From: Pseudomonas svalbardensis
GTDB lineage: Bacteria > Pseudomonadota > Gammaproteobacteria > Pseudomonadales > Pseudomonadaceae
DNA length: 64,000 nucleotides
Assembly: GCF_030053115.1 (NCBI RefSeq)
Contig: NZ_CP125619.1
Coordinates: forward strand, 6,099,001 to 6,163,000
Reading direction: 5' to 3'
The translations under genes and the position numbers were made by a program. The notes under the pieces were generated by a model that worked only from the letters and a program-made list of their open reading frames with translations, was not told the DNA's origin and ran no database searches. How positions within the stretch are numbered: position 1 is the stretch's first letter; each line of letters begins with the position of its first letter. Below, one piece after another: positions 39,162 through 48,890 of this stretch.

Positions 39162-39941
39162 ATGCGGATCATCAGTGTGAACGTCAATGGTATTCAGGCT
39201 GCAGTGGAGCGAGGGTTGCTCAGTTGGCTGCAAGCACAGAATGCCGACGTCATCTGCCTGCAGGACACCCGCGCCTCCGCCTTTGAACTGGACGATCCAG
39301 CCTTCCAACTGGATGGCTACTTCCTTTATGCCTGCGAAGCCGAAGTTCCCGCCCAAGGTGGCGTGGCTTTGTATTCGCGGCTGCAACCGAAGGCAGTCAT
39401 CAGCGGTCTCGGCTTCGAGACGGCCGACCGCTACGGGCGCTACCTGCAAGCCGATTTCGACAAGGTCAGCATCGCGACCTTACTGCTCCCTTCGGGGCAG
39501 AACGGCGATGAAGACTTGAACCAGAAGTTCAAGCTAATGGACGATTTCGCCCGTTATCTGGATAAACAGCGACGCAAACGTCGCGAGTACATTTACTGTG
39601 GCTCGCTGTACGTGGCGCAACAGAAGCTGGATATCAAGAACTGGCGTGACAGCCAGCAATCCCCGGGCTTCCTGGCACCTGAACGTGCCTGGATGGACGA
39701 GATTGTCGGCAACATGGGCTATGTCGATGCCCTGCGCGAAGTCAGCCGTGAAGGTGACCAGTACAGCTGGTGGCCGGATAACGAGCAGGCTGAGATGCTC
39801 AACCTGGGCTGGCGCTTCGATTACCAGATCCTGACCCCGGGCCTGCGCCGGTTTGTACGCAGCGCACGCCTGCCACGTCAGCCACGGTTCTCGCAGCATG
39901 CGCCGCTGATCGTGGACTACGACTGGACGCTGACCATTTAA
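39162..39941 (+). CDS. crc: Catabolite repression control protein Crc
   Basis: A 259-residue protein with an exonuclease III-like fold (MRIISVNVNGIQAAVERGLL at the start, WWPDNEQAEMLNLGWRFDYQ and RLPRQPRFSQHAPLIVDYDW near the end). Pseudomonas Crc is known to act with Hfq on target mRNAs in carbon catabolite repression and lacks nuclease activity. Its place divergent from pyrE is diagnostic. ATG 39162 gives the standard length. Confidence 0.96.
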   Translation: MRIISVNVNGIQAAVERGLLSWLQAQNADVICLQDTRASAFELDDPAFQLDGYFLYACEAEVPAQGGVALYSRLQPKAVISGLGFETADRYGRYLQADFDKVSIATLLLPSGQNGDEDLNQKFKLMDDFARYLDKQRRKRREYIYCGSLYVAQQKLDIKNWRDSQQSPGFLAPERAWMDEIVGNMGYVDALREVSREGDQYSWWPDNEQAEMLNLGWRFDYQILTPGLRRFVRSARLPRQPRFSQHAPLIVDYDWTLTI

Positions 39942-39963
39942 GTAAGCGTCGTTTCGCAGGCAC

Positions 39964-39993
39964 AAAAAAACCGACAGCGATGTCGGTTTTTTT
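39964..39993 (+). terminator. crc: Rho-independent terminator of crc
   Basis: Stem CCGACA / TGTCGG with a GCGA loop, flanked by A and T runs, starting about 20 bases after the crc stop. Confidence 0.9.
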
Positions 39994-40014
39994 GTGGGCA
40001 ACGTTTCGACCCCA

Positions 40015-40104
40015 GTAGGAGCGAGGCTTGCCCGCGAAGAGGCCGTCTCATCCAACATAAATATTGGCCATACGGTCGCTTTCGCGGGCAAGCCTCGCTC
40101 CTAC
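40015..40104. repeat. REPIN of a second class, 90 bp
   Basis: Starts GTAGGAGCGAGGCTTGCCCG and ends CGGGCAAGCCTCGCTCCTAC. The GAGGCTTGCCCGCGAA arm differs from the GAGCCTGCTCGCGA arm of the 88-base copies, and the element is two bases longer. It lies between the convergent crc and DUF4870 genes. Confidence 0.88.
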
Positions 40105-40117
40105 AGGGCCTTGGCGA

Positions 40118-40486
40118 TCATTTGATCAACCGCCACGTAAATGGATAACGATACGGCACCCCTTCATTGGCCTTAACCCCGCCAATGATCGTCAGCACCA
40201 ACGCACCAATCGCCACCAGACCGAACAGGAAGAACCCGACGATCACCACCATCAGCAGCAAGCAGATGGCGGAGGCAATGGCGACGGTGATCTGAAAGTT
40301 CAGCGCCTCCTTGCCTTGAGCATCAACAAACGGGTCCATCTCGCGCTTCATCTGCCAGAGAATCAGAGGGCCGATCAGCGTACCGAACGGAATCCAGATC
40401 CCCAGCAAGGCGGACAGGTGACAAAACATCGCCCACTGCCGAACCTCTTTGCTCGGGGTGGGAAGCAGCTGTTGCTCGTCACTCAT
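40118..40486 (-). CDS. DUF4870 (Tic20-like) membrane protein
   Basis: A 122-residue protein. A soluble N-terminus (MSDEQQLLPTPSKEVRQWAM) is followed by about three membrane helices and the family segment EALNFQITVAIASAICLLLM, then a C-terminal GVKANEGVPYRYPF motif. The ATG at 40486 has GGAGG upstream, and the longer frame is rejected. The function of the family is not established. Confidence 0.88.
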   Translation of the reverse strand: MSDEQQLLPTPSKEVRQWAMFCHLSALLGIWIPFGTLIGPLILWQMKREMDPFVDAQGKEALNFQITVAIASAICLLLMVVIVGFFLFGLVAIGALVLTIIGGVKANEGVPYRYPFTWRLIK

Positions 40487-40514
40487 GGCGTCCTCCTTGC
40501 GTGGAGCAGTCCGA

Positions 40515-41237
40515 TCAGTCGGCCAGTGCAGCCTTTTGCAGCTCAAAGATTTCGGTCATGCCTTTCTTCGCCAACTCAAGCATAGCGTTCAATTCTTCCG
40601 GCTGGAACGGAGCGCCTTCGGCAGTGCCCTGGACTTCGATGAAGCCGCCAGTGCTGGTCATCACCACGTTCAGGTCGGTCTCGGCGGCCGAGTCTTCCAG
40701 GTAGTCAAGGTCGAGCACCGGCTCACCCTGATACATGCCCACCGATACGGCAGCGATCATTTGCTTCAGCGGGTCGCCGCCTTTCAGGCCGCCGCGCTTC
40801 TTGATCACTTTCAAGGCATCGACCAGTGCAACCATGGCGCCGGTGATGGACGCGGTACGTGTGCCGCCGTCAGCCTGGATCACGTCGCAGTCGACGTACA
40901 GGGTGACGTCGCCTAGCTTGGTCATGTCCAGCGAAGCGCGCAGGGAACGACCGATCAGACGCTGGATTTCCAGGGTGCGACCGCCTTGTTTGCCGCGGCT
41001 CGCTTCACGCTGGTTACGCTCGCCAGTGGCGCGCGGCAGCATGCCGTATTCAGCGGTCAACCAGCCTTGGCCCTGACCTTTGAGGAAACGCGGCACGCCG
41101 TTCTCGACGCTGACGGTGCAGATGACTTTGGTATCACCGAACTCGACCAGTACAGATCCCTCGGCGTGTTTGGTGTAGTTGCGGGTAATGCGGATCGAGC
41201 GGAGCTGATCGGCAGCGCGACCACTTGGACGTTTCAT
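40515..41237 (-). CDS. rph: Ribonuclease PH
   Basis: A 240-residue phosphorolytic exoribonuclease that trims tRNA 3' ends. Motifs include [20 protein letters not shown] at the start, [35 protein letters not shown] and [20 protein letters not shown] 41237 sets the usual length. It is divergent from yicC, matching P. aeruginosa PA5334-PA5335. Confidence 0.97.
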   Translation of the reverse strand: MKRPSGRAADQLRSIRITRNYTKHAEGSVLVEFGDTKVICTVSVENGVPRFLKGQGQGWLTAEYGMLPRATGERNQREASRGKQGGRTLEIQRLIGRSLRASLDMTKLGDVTLYVDCDVIQADGGTRTASITGAMVALVDALKVIKKRGGLKGGDPLKQMIAAVSVGMYQGEPVLDLDYLEDSAAETDLNVVMTSTGGFIEVQGTAEGAPFQPEELNAMLELAKKGMTEIFELQKAALAD

Positions 41238-41506
41238 AGGGAATACCTGTACGGGGGACGGAAAACTGCGGAGCATTATAGAGCCGCAGGGCCACGAGTG
41301 GGCACTTCTAAAAAATCCCCCGACGACTGAAGGCCCTGAACAGCGCTTTGCCGACGACCTGCAGCCCTTTGTCACACCGTGTGTTTGGGCGCATTCGCCC
41401 CACTGCGCTACAATCCTGCGCCTTTGCTGCCTCTGGGCTTAAATTCATATAGATCAGGCCTGCGAAACCTTTGGTAACGCATGAACCTGCATTGCGAGGT
41501 ACCTCC

Positions 41507-42370
41507 ATGGTGCACAGCATGACCGCCTTCGCCCGCGTCGAAAAAGCCGGCGCCCAAGGCACCCTGAGCTGGGAACTGCGCTCGGTCAACAGCCGCTACC
41601 TGGAGCCGCACTTGCGTCTGCCGGAGTCCTTTCGCGACCTCGAAGGCGCCGTCCGCGAATCCCTGCGCCAGGGAATCTCCCGGGGCAAGCTCGAATGCAC
41701 CCTGCGCTTCACCGAAGAAAATACCGACAAACCACTGCAAGTGGACCGCGAGCGCGCCGCGCAATTGGTCGCCGCCGCCGAGACCATCGCCAGCCTGATC
41801 AAAAATCCAGCCGCGCTGAACCCGCTGGAAGTCCTGGCCTGGCCCGGCGTGCTGGTGGGCGACGCGACCGACCCGCAAGCCCTGAATGCCGAAGCCCTGG
41901 CGCTGTTCAACGAAGGCCTGAAAGAACTTAAGGCCGGCCGCGAGCGCGAAGGTGCGGAGCTGGCGCGGTTGATCAATGATCGCCTGACCTCCATTGAAGA
42001 GGACGTGGTGACCCTGCGTGAACTGGTCCCGCAGATGCTTGCCACCCAGCGCCAGAAAGTCCTCGACCGCTTTGCCGACATGAAGGCCGAGATGGACCCG
42101 CAGCGGCTGGAGCAGGAAATGGTCATGCTCGCGCAAAAGAGCGACGTCGCCGAAGAACTGGATCGCCTGAGCACTCACATCATCGAAGTTCGCCGGGTGC
42201 TCAAATCCGGTGGCGCTGCCGGTCGGCGCCTGGACTTCCTGATGCAAGAGCTCAACCGCGAAGCCAACACACTGGGCTCCAAAGCCTTCGACCCGCGCAG
42301 CACCCAGGCGGCGGTCAACCTCAAGGTGTTGATCGAGCAGATGCGCGAACAAGTGCAGAATATTGAGTAA
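41507..42370 (+). CDS. yicC: YicC family endoribonuclease
   Basis: A 287-residue protein with the N-terminal YicC domain (MVHSMTAFARVEKAGAQGTL, WELRSVNSRYLEPHLRLPES) and the C-terminal DUF1732 part (RRLDFLMQELNREANTLGSK). YicC proteins are reported as RNases that can act on small RNAs. A GAGGTACCTCC stretch directly precedes ATG 41507, whereas the earlier in-frame ATG at 41471-range lacks support. gmk follows 12 bases later. Confidence 0.93.
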   Translation: MVHSMTAFARVEKAGAQGTLSWELRSVNSRYLEPHLRLPESFRDLEGAVRESLRQGISRGKLECTLRFTEENTDKPLQVDRERAAQLVAAAETIASLIKNPAALNPLEVLAWPGVLVGDATDPQALNAEALALFNEGLKELKAGREREGAELARLINDRLTSIEEDVVTLRELVPQMLATQRQKVLDRFADMKAEMDPQRLEQEMVMLAQKSDVAEELDRLSTHIIEVRRVLKSGGAAGRRLDFLMQELNREANTLGSKAFDPRSTQAAVNLKVLIEQMREQVQNIE

Positions 42371-43003
<633 letters not shown>

Positions 43004-43070
43004 ACAGCTCTTCCCAAAACCGTTGCAAGGGCTTTACATTGGCACTTGCAGCGCGTTGAAGGGCTTGGTC

Positions 43071-43107
43071 AAAAAATCAGCGCTTCCCTAATCGCTGGTG
43101 ATTTTTT
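43071..43107. terminator. Probable rho-independent terminator between gmk and rpoZ
   Basis: AAAAAATCAGCG and CGCTGGTGATTTTTT can pair with one bulge around a ten-base loop. The stem is modest but flanked by clear A and T runs. If active, rpoZ must have its own promoter in the following 60 bases. Confidence 0.6.
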
Positions 43108-43170
43108 AAACTGTTGAGTCCGCTCGCCCAACCGGGCAGCGCGCATATTGCATTCGCTCCGAGGAATACC

Positions 43171-43434
43171 ATGGCCCGCGTAACCGTTGAAGATTGCCTA
43201 AACCACGTGGAAAACCGCTTTGAGCTGGTCATGCTGTCTACCAAGCGTGCCCGTCAACTGGCCACCGGCGGCAAAGAGCCACTGGTTCAGTGGGAAAACG
43301 ACAAGCCTACCGTTGTAGCCTTGCGTGAAATCGCTGAAGGCCTGATGAGCTACGAGTTCATCGCCAACGCTGAAATCGTCGAAGACGAACCGCTGTTCGC
43401 AGCGTTCGAGGACGAGTCCAACGAGGCAGTCTAA
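43171..43434 (+). CDS. rpoZ: RNA polymerase omega subunit
   Basis: An 87-residue subunit that helps assemble RNA polymerase and contributes to the ppGpp site. The opening [20 protein letters not shown] and [20 protein letters not shown] are characteristic. GAGGAAT precedes ATG 43171, and the upstream in-frame extension is rejected. It is followed by spoT in the same direction. Confidence 0.97.
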   Translation: MARVTVEDCLNHVENRFELVMLSTKRARQLATGGKEPLVQWENDKPTVVALREIAEGLMSYEFIANAEIVEDEPLFAAFEDESNEAV

Positions 43435-43490
43435 GCCATGCCTGGTCGACGTAGCACGGCGCGGGGTCACAGCGAACGGCAGGTTTCATC

Positions 43491-45596
43491 ATGCCGAGCA
43501 TAGACGCCCTCGCCGATCGCTTATCGACCTACCTCGGCAAGGACCAGGTCAACCTGGTCCGCCGAGCGTACTTCTACGCCGAACAAGCCCACGATGGCCA
43601 GCGCCGCCGTAGCGGCGAGGCGTACGTCACGCACCCACTCGCGGTTGCGAATATTCTTGCCGACATGCACATGGACCATCAGAGCCTGATGGCTGCGATG
43701 CTGCATGACGTGATCGAAGACACCGGTATTGCCAAGGAAGCGCTGCAAGCGCAATTCGGCGAAACCGTGGCCGAACTGGTCGACGGGGTCAGCAAACTGA
43801 CCCAGATGAACTTCGAGACCAAGGCCGAAGCCCAGGCCGAAAACTTCCAGAAAATGGCCATGGCCATGGCCCGCGATATTCGCGTGATCCTGGTCAAACT
43901 GGCCGACCGCCTGCACAACATGCGGACCCTGGAAGTCCTGTCCGGCGAAAAACGCCGACGAATCGCCAAGGAAACCCTGGAAATCTATGCGCCCATCGCC
44001 AACCGACTGGGCATGCACGCCATCCGCATAGAATTCGAAGACCTCGGCTTCAAGGCGATGCACCCGATGCGTTCCGCACGGATCAACCAGGCGGTCAAAC
44101 GCGCCCGGGGCAACCGCAAGGAAATCGTCAACAAGATCGAAGAATCACTCAGCCACTGCCTGGCCATCGACGGTATTCAGGGCGAGGTCAGCGGTCGTCA
44201 GAAACACCTCTACGGCATCTACAAGAAAATGCGCGGCAAGCGTCGGGCCTTCAACGAGATCATGGACGTCTACGCGTTCCGGATCATCGTCGACAAGGTC
44301 GATACCTGCTACCGCGTGCTGGGTGCTGTGCATAATTTGTACAAACCGTTGCCGGGGCGCTTCAAGGATTACATCGCGATCCCCAAGGCCAACGGCTACC
44401 AGTCGCTGCACACCACGCTGTTCGGCATGCATGGTGTACCGATCGAGATTCAGATCCGCACCCGCGAAATGGAAGAGATGGCCAACAACGGCATCGCCGC
44501 CCATTGGCTGTACAAATCCAGCGGCGACGAGCAGCCAAAAGGCACTCATGCCCGCGCCCGCCAGTGGGTCAAAGGCGTGCTGGAGATGCAGCAACGGGCC
44601 GGCAACTCGCTGGAATTCATCGAGAGCGTGAAGATCGACCTGTTCCCGGACGAGGTCTACGTGTTCACGCCCAAAGGCCGGATCATGGAGCTGCCCAAAG
44701 GCTCCACGGCGGTCGACTTCGCTTACGCGGTGCACACCGACGTGGGCAACAGCTGCATTGCCTGTCGGATCAATCGTCGTCTCGCACCGCTGTCCGAACC
44801 GCTGCAAAGCGGCTCCACGGTCGAGATCGTCAGCGCCCCCGGCGCGCGGCCGAACCCGGCGTGGCTCAACTTCGTGGTCACCGGCAAGGCGCGGACCCAC
44901 ATCCGCCATGCGCTGAAACTGCAACGCCGCTCCGAATCCATCAGCCTCGGCGAACGCCTGCTGAACAAGGTCCTCAACGGTTTCGACAGCTCGCTGGAGA
45001 AAGTTGCGGCCGAGCGCGTCAAGGCGATGCTCACCGAGTACCGCCTGGAACTGATCGAAGACCTGCTTGAAGACATCGGGCTGGGCAATCGCATGGCATA
45101 CGTGGTCGCCCGCCGACTGCTTGGTGAAGGCGAACAGCTGCCGAGCGCGGAAGGCCCGCTGGCGATTCGCGGCACCGAAGGCTTGGTACTCAGTTACGCC
45201 AAGTGCTGCACGCCGATCCCGGGCGACCCGATTGTCGGCCACCTGTCTGCGGGCAAAGGCATGGTCGTGCACCTGGACAACTGCCGTAACATCAGCGAAA
45301 TCCGCCACAACCCGGAAAAATGCATCCAGCTCTCGTGGGCCAAGGATGTCACCGGCGAATTCAATGTCGAACTGCGCGTCGAGCTGGAACACCAGCGCGG
45401 CTTGATCGCTCTGCTGGCCAGCAGCGTCAACGCGGCCGACGGCAATATCGAAAAAATCAGCATGGACGAACGCGATGGTCGCATCAGCGTGGTCCAACTG
45501 GTGGTCAGCGTGCACGACCGCGTGCACCTGGCCCGCGTGATCAAGAAACTGCGCGCCCTGACCGGGGTGATTCGCATCACTCGCATGCGTGCGTAA
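43491..45596 (+). CDS. spoT: Bifunctional (p)ppGpp synthetase/hydrolase SpoT
   Basis: A 701-residue RSH-family enzyme. The N-terminal HD hydrolase domain (MAAMLHDVIEDTG, LVKLADRLHNMRTLEVLSGE) is followed by the synthetase domain (VYAFRIIVDKVDTCYRVLGA, AIPKANGYQSLHTTLFGMHG), TGS (VYVFTPKGRIMELPKGSTAV), a helical region, the SYAKCCTPIPGD zinc-finger-like part and a C-terminal ACT domain. The hydrolase histidines are intact. Its role is stringent response control under carbon and fatty-acid limitation. Confidence 0.97.
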   Translation: MPSIDALADRLSTYLGKDQVNLVRRAYFYAEQAHDGQRRRSGEAYVTHPLAVANILADMHMDHQSLMAAMLHDVIEDTGIAKEALQAQFGETVAELVDGVSKLTQMNFETKAEAQAENFQKMAMAMARDIRVILVKLADRLHNMRTLEVLSGEKRRRIAKETLEIYAPIANRLGMHAIRIEFEDLGFKAMHPMRSARINQAVKRARGNRKEIVNKIEESLSHCLAIDGIQGEVSGRQKHLYGIYKKMRGKRRAFNEIMDVYAFRIIVDKVDTCYRVLGAVHNLYKPLPGRFKDYIAIPKANGYQSLHTTLFGMHGVPIEIQIRTREMEEMANNGIAAHWLYKSSGDEQPKGTHARARQWVKGVLEMQQRAGNSLEFIESVKIDLFPDEVYVFTPKGRIMELPKGSTAVDFAYAVHTDVGNSCIACRINRRLAPLSEPLQSGSTVEIVSAPGARPNPAWLNFVVTGKARTHIRHALKLQRRSESISLGERLLNKVLNGFDSSLEKVAAERVKAMLTEYRLELIEDLLEDIGLGNRMAYVVARRLLGEGEQLPSAEGPLAIRGTEGLVLSYAKCCTPIPGDPIVGHLSAGKGMVVHLDNCRNISEIRHNPEKCIQLSWAKDVTGEFNVELRVELEHQRGLIALLASSVNAADGNIEKISMDERDGRISVVQLVVSVHDRVHLARVIKKLRALTGVIRITRMRA

Positions 45597-45620
45597 GCCA
45601 CTCATTACAAGGAGTCATTC

Positions 45621-46001
45621 ATGACCAAGACTGTTATCACCAGCGACAAGGCCCCGGCCGCCATCGGCACTTACTCCCAGGCGATCAAGGCCGGCAACAC
45701 CGTTTACATGTCGGGTCAAATTCCTCTGGACCCAAAAACCATGGAACTGGTAGAAGGCTTCGAAGCCCAGACCGTCCAGGTGTTCGAGAACCTCAAAGCC
45801 GTGGCTGAAGCCGCTGGCGGTTCGTTCAAGGACATTGTCAAACTGAACATCTTCCTCACCGACCTGAGCCACTTCGCCAAGGTCAACGAGATCATGGGCA
45901 AGTACTTTGACCAGCCTTACCCTGCCCGCGCCGCCATCGGCGTAGCGGCCCTGCCAAAGGGTTCGCAGGTTGAGATGGATGCCATTCTGGTCATCGAGTA
46001 A
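45621..46001 (+). CDS. ridA: RidA enamine/imine deaminase
   Basis: A 126-residue RidA protein that hydrolyses 2-aminoacrylate-type intermediates. Features are [40 protein letters not shown] and the arginine in [26 protein letters not shown] precedes the ATG. It lies 24 bases after spoT, an arrangement conserved with E. coli-type genomes. It is a distinct paralogue from the one in the dad operon. Confidence 0.95.
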   Translation: MTKTVITSDKAPAAIGTYSQAIKAGNTVYMSGQIPLDPKTMELVEGFEAQTVQVFENLKAVAEAAGGSFKDIVKLNIFLTDLSHFAKVNEIMGKYFDQPYPARAAIGVAALPKGSQVEMDAILVIE

Positions 46002-46007
46002 TACATC

Positions 46008-46033
46008 CGGCGCAGCTTTTTGAGGCTGCGCCG
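46008..46033. other. Nine-base perfect hairpin after ridA
   Basis: CGGCGCAGC / GCTGCGCCG with an eight-base loop TTTTTGAG. It lies between ridA and the lipoprotein gene and has no T run, so it may be an mRNA-stabilising stem or weak attenuator rather than a classical terminator. Confidence 0.6.
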
Positions 46034-46058
46034 ACTCCGTTTCTGAAAGGATTCCACC

Positions 46059-46799
46059 ATGCGCCAAGCGCTAGCTCTCTCGCTGGTCGCCCTACTCTTG
46101 GGCGGTTGTGCCAGCAACCCTGCCGACCGTGACATCAGCGGCACCTGGATCAATCAGGTGGCAATCAATGCTGCAGCCAAAGGCGGCCCCCTGCGCGAAG
46201 CGCTCCAGGCCTATGGCCCGAACCTGGAATGGGACGTCAACACCAAGGCCGGCCAGGCCCGCTACACCAACGGTTTTGAAAATGTCGACGGCAAGCTGCT
46301 GGGCGAAGAGTCTGGCGCGTGGAAAGTCGACTTTTATGGCAGCTCCGCCAGCGAACTGAAGCGTGACGGCAAGCAACTGAGCCAAGTCGCCAGCGACAAT
46401 GAGCCGGAGCAAGTCTTCGACCGCGCGCAGGTTACGGTGCCGGACGGCGCACCGATGGGCGCCAGTTTCGAGCGCGCACTGTATTCGGCCTACATGGGCG
46501 GCAGCTGGAAAGTCGTCAGCGGTCCCGGTGAAGGCAATACCGTGCAATTCCAGGCTGACGGCCAGGTTGCAGGTCTGCCGGGGGCGGATCGCTATGCCCT
46601 GTGCCTGGCCGGTGATTGCGCGTCGATGAGCGGCGGCAATGACAACATGTGGCTACAGGCGAATGGTCAGGGCAACACCTGGATATTTGCGCGCAAGGGC
46701 AAGGAACTGGAAATCCTCCAGGCAGTGAACACCGCACAGGCGGATGAAATGCCGCAGTTCACCCCGGGTGATCGCAAGTGGTTGCTGGAAAAGCAGTAA
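46059..46799 (+). CDS. Predicted outer-membrane lipoprotein of unknown function
   Basis: A 246-residue protein with a lipoprotein signal peptide. The lipobox LLLGGC puts the lipidated cysteine at residue 17. The mature part has two beta-rich similar halves (an N-terminal DISGTWINQVAIN part and a C-terminal segment with GSWKVVSGPGEGNTVQFQAD and KWLLEKQ at the end). GAAAGGA precedes the ATG. A lipoprotein gene after ridA is also found in P. aeruginosa (PA5340), but the function is not known. Confidence 0.82.
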   Translation: MRQALALSLVALLLGGCASNPADRDISGTWINQVAINAAAKGGPLREALQAYGPNLEWDVNTKAGQARYTNGFENVDGKLLGEESGAWKVDFYGSSASELKRDGKQLSQVASDNEPEQVFDRAQVTVPDGAPMGASFERALYSAYMGGSWKVVSGPGEGNTVQFQADGQVAGLPGADRYALCLAGDCASMSGGNDNMWLQANGQGNTWIFARKGKELEILQAVNTAQADEMPQFTPGDRKWLLEKQ

Positions 46800-46830
46800 C
46801 CCGGCCATAAGGCCAACGCATAACCAACTG

Positions 46831-46850
46831 TGGGAGCGAGCTTGCTCCCA
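46831..46850. repeat. Minimal REP hairpin
   Basis: TGGGAGC-GAGCTT-GCTCCCA, a single hairpin matching the tip of the REPIN ends, between the convergent lipoprotein and epimerase genes. Confidence 0.75.
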
Positions 46851-46874
46851 TTATTTGGTTTGGGGTGACGGAAG

Positions 46875-47732
46875 TTAGCAGCGACCTTCAAGAATCGCGG
46901 CATAGCCTTCGCGATAGCTTGGGTACTTCGGTGTCCAGCCCAAAGCTTTCGCCCGAGCATTGCTGCATTGCTTACTGCCAGTGCGGCGCACGCTCGCGTC
47001 TTCGGCCCATTCGGTCACGCCCAGATACTCACGCAACCAGCCCACCACTTCGGCCAGCGGCGCAGGCGCATCGTCCACACCAATATAGACGTCATCCAGC
47101 ACCACACCGCGACGATCCGCTTCAAGCAGACACGCCATCAACCCTGCCGCGTCGTCGGCGTGAATGCGATTGCCGTACAACGGTGGATCGATGGCCACGC
47201 GATAACCCCGACGCACCTGCGTCAGCAACCATTCGCGGCCCGGGCCGTAAATGCCGGTCAAACGTACGATGCTGGCCGGGATGCCGCTATCGAGCGCCAC
47301 TTGCTCCGCCTCTAGCATCAATCGACCCGAATAGCCTGTTGCAATGGTCGGCGAAGTCTCATCGACCCACTCGCCATTCTGCTGGCCGTACACACTGCTG
47401 CTAGAAACAAACAGCAGGCGATTGGGCACCTGACCGTAGTCGTTCAGCCAGTCCAGCACATGCTGCAAGCCCTGCACATAAGCGGCGCGATAACCGGCTT
47501 CATCGTGATCGGTGGCGGCCGCGCAATACACCAGGTAATCCACCGCACCGACTGGCCAGGTCGCTGGACAGTCTTCATTGAACAAGTCACCGGCAACGCC
47601 AATTACCCCCTTGGGCAGGCGTGAGACGTCACGCCTCAGGCCATGAACCTCCCACCCGGAAGCCAGCAATTGCGTAGCCAGACGACTGCCAACATCACCG
47701 CAGCCGGCGATCAAAACAGAAGGCGCGGACAT
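46875..47732 (-). CDS. NAD(P)-dependent epimerase/dehydratase-like protein (YeeZ type)
   Basis: A 285-residue extended-SDR protein. The Rossmann motif VLIAGCGDVGSRLATQLLAS is at about residues 6-25, the SSSSVYGQQNGEWVDE segment carries the serine, and RLTGIYGPGREWLLTQVRRG follows. The expected catalytic tyrosine-x-x-x-lysine is replaced by YSGRLMLEAE, so catalysis may be altered. ATG 47732 is preferred over 47780. It is divergent from exbB. The substrate is unknown. Confidence 0.85.
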   Translation of the reverse strand: MSAPSVLIAGCGDVGSRLATQLLASGWEVHGLRRDVSRLPKGVIGVAGDLFNEDCPATWPVGAVDYLVYCAAATDHDEAGYRAAYVQGLQHVLDWLNDYGQVPNRLLFVSSSSVYGQQNGEWVDETSPTIATGYSGRLMLEAEQVALDSGIPASIVRLTGIYGPGREWLLTQVRRGYRVAIDPPLYGNRIHADDAAGLMACLLEADRRGVVLDDVYIGVDDAPAPLAEVVGWLREYLGVTEWAEDASVRRTGSKQCSNARAKALGWTPKYPSYREGYAAILEGRC

Positions 47733-47819
47733 CAGAAAACTCCCTTTGGAAAGGCACAGACTAGCGCCGGCAATGGACAAGCGGCTAGCAATGCGGGAAA
47801 AAAAGATACTCTATTACTT

Positions 47820-47846
47820 TTGTTAACAAGAATTACTTGCAATAAT
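47820..47846 (+). promoter_or_regulatory. exbB: Candidate promoter with Fur-like site before exbB
   Basis: TTGTTA at 47820-47825 and AATAAT at 47841-47846, a 15-base spacer, in an AT-rich pocket. GTTAACAAGAATTACTTGC (47822-47840) shares about 11 of 19 positions with the Fur consensus. The match is partial, but TonB systems are normally iron regulated. Confidence 0.4.
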
Positions 47847-47921
47847 GCCTGCCACTTTTGTTCTCGGCCTCACGAGGCCTGGAAGAACATTTACCGTCTT
47901 TTTCTCTCAGGTCCGGCCAGC

Positions 47922-48884
47922 ATGACACCCAATCAATTCCCCGCTTCGCCAACCAAACGACCTCGCGCCTGGAGCGCGGTGGCCGCCCTGCTGCTCAGCC
48001 TGATGCTGGCGCCGACCGCCGCTTTCGCTGACGCACAAGCGCCAGCCGCTCCGGCAGCCACTGCTGCTCCAGCTCCAGCCGATCATGTTACCCCGGCTGC
48101 GACCGACCCGGCCCAAGCCGTAGACACCACCGCCGAAGACGTTCCGGAAGTCCTCGAAGCCGACAACACCCTGGGCATGGCCCACGACCTGTCGCCGTGG
48201 GGCATGTACCAGAACGCCGACATCATCGTGAAAATCGTGATGATCGGTCTGGCCATCGCCTCGATCATCACCTGGACCATCTGGATCGCCAAAGGCTTCG
48301 AGCTGATGGGCGCCAAGCGTCGTCTGCGCACCGAAATCGTCCACCTGAAAAAAGCCACCACCCTTAAAGAAGCCAGCGCTTCGGCAACCAAGGCCGGCAC
48401 ACTCGCCAACCTGCTGGTGCACGACGCACTGGAAGAAATGAAGCTGTCGGCCAACAGCCGCGAGAAAGAAGGTATCAAGGAACGCGTCGCCTTCCGTCTT
48501 GAGCGCCTGGTTGCAGCCTGCGGTCGCAACATGAGCAGCGGCACCGGCGTACTCGCCACCATCGGTTCCACCGCGCCGTTCGTCGGCCTGTTCGGTACCG
48601 TGTGGGGCATCATGAACAGCTTCATCGGCATCGCCAAAACCCAGACCACCAACCTCGCCGTCGTGGCTCCCGGCATCGCCGAAGCCCTGCTGGCAACCGC
48701 GTTGGGTCTGGTTGCAGCGATTCCGGCCGTTGTGATCTACAACGTATTTGCCCGCTCCATTGCCGGCTACAAGGCGCAAGTTTCCGATGCCTCGGCTGAA
48801 GTCCTGCTGCTGGTCAGCCGCGACCTCGATCACCTGCCGACCACCGAGCGCTCCGCGCAACCGCACATGGTCAAAGTAGGGTAA
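47922..48884 (+). CDS. exbB: TonB-system energising protein ExbB
   Basis: A 320-residue inner-membrane protein of the proton-driven TonB complex. A signal-peptide-like leader (AVAALLLSLMLAPTAAFADA) and an Ala/Pro-rich periplasmic stretch precede the first conserved helix (ADIIVKIVMIGLAIASIITW). The family core IGSTAPFVGLFGTVWGIMNS and APGIAEALLATALGLVAAIP follow. The long N-terminal extension is typical of Pseudomonas ExbB. ATG 47922 is chosen, since the upstream frame is antisense to the SDR gene. Confidence 0.95.
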   Translation: MTPNQFPASPTKRPRAWSAVAALLLSLMLAPTAAFADAQAPAAPAATAAPAPADHVTPAATDPAQAVDTTAEDVPEVLEADNTLGMAHDLSPWGMYQNADIIVKIVMIGLAIASIITWTIWIAKGFELMGAKRRLRTEIVHLKKATTLKEASASATKAGTLANLLVHDALEEMKLSANSREKEGIKERVAFRLERLVAACGRNMSSGTGVLATIGSTAPFVGLFGTVWGIMNSFIGIAKTQTTNLAVVAPGIAEALLATALGLVAAIPAVVIYNVFARSIAGYKAQVSDASAEVLLLVSRDLDHLPTTERSAQPHMVKVG

Positions 48885-48890
48885 TCAGCC

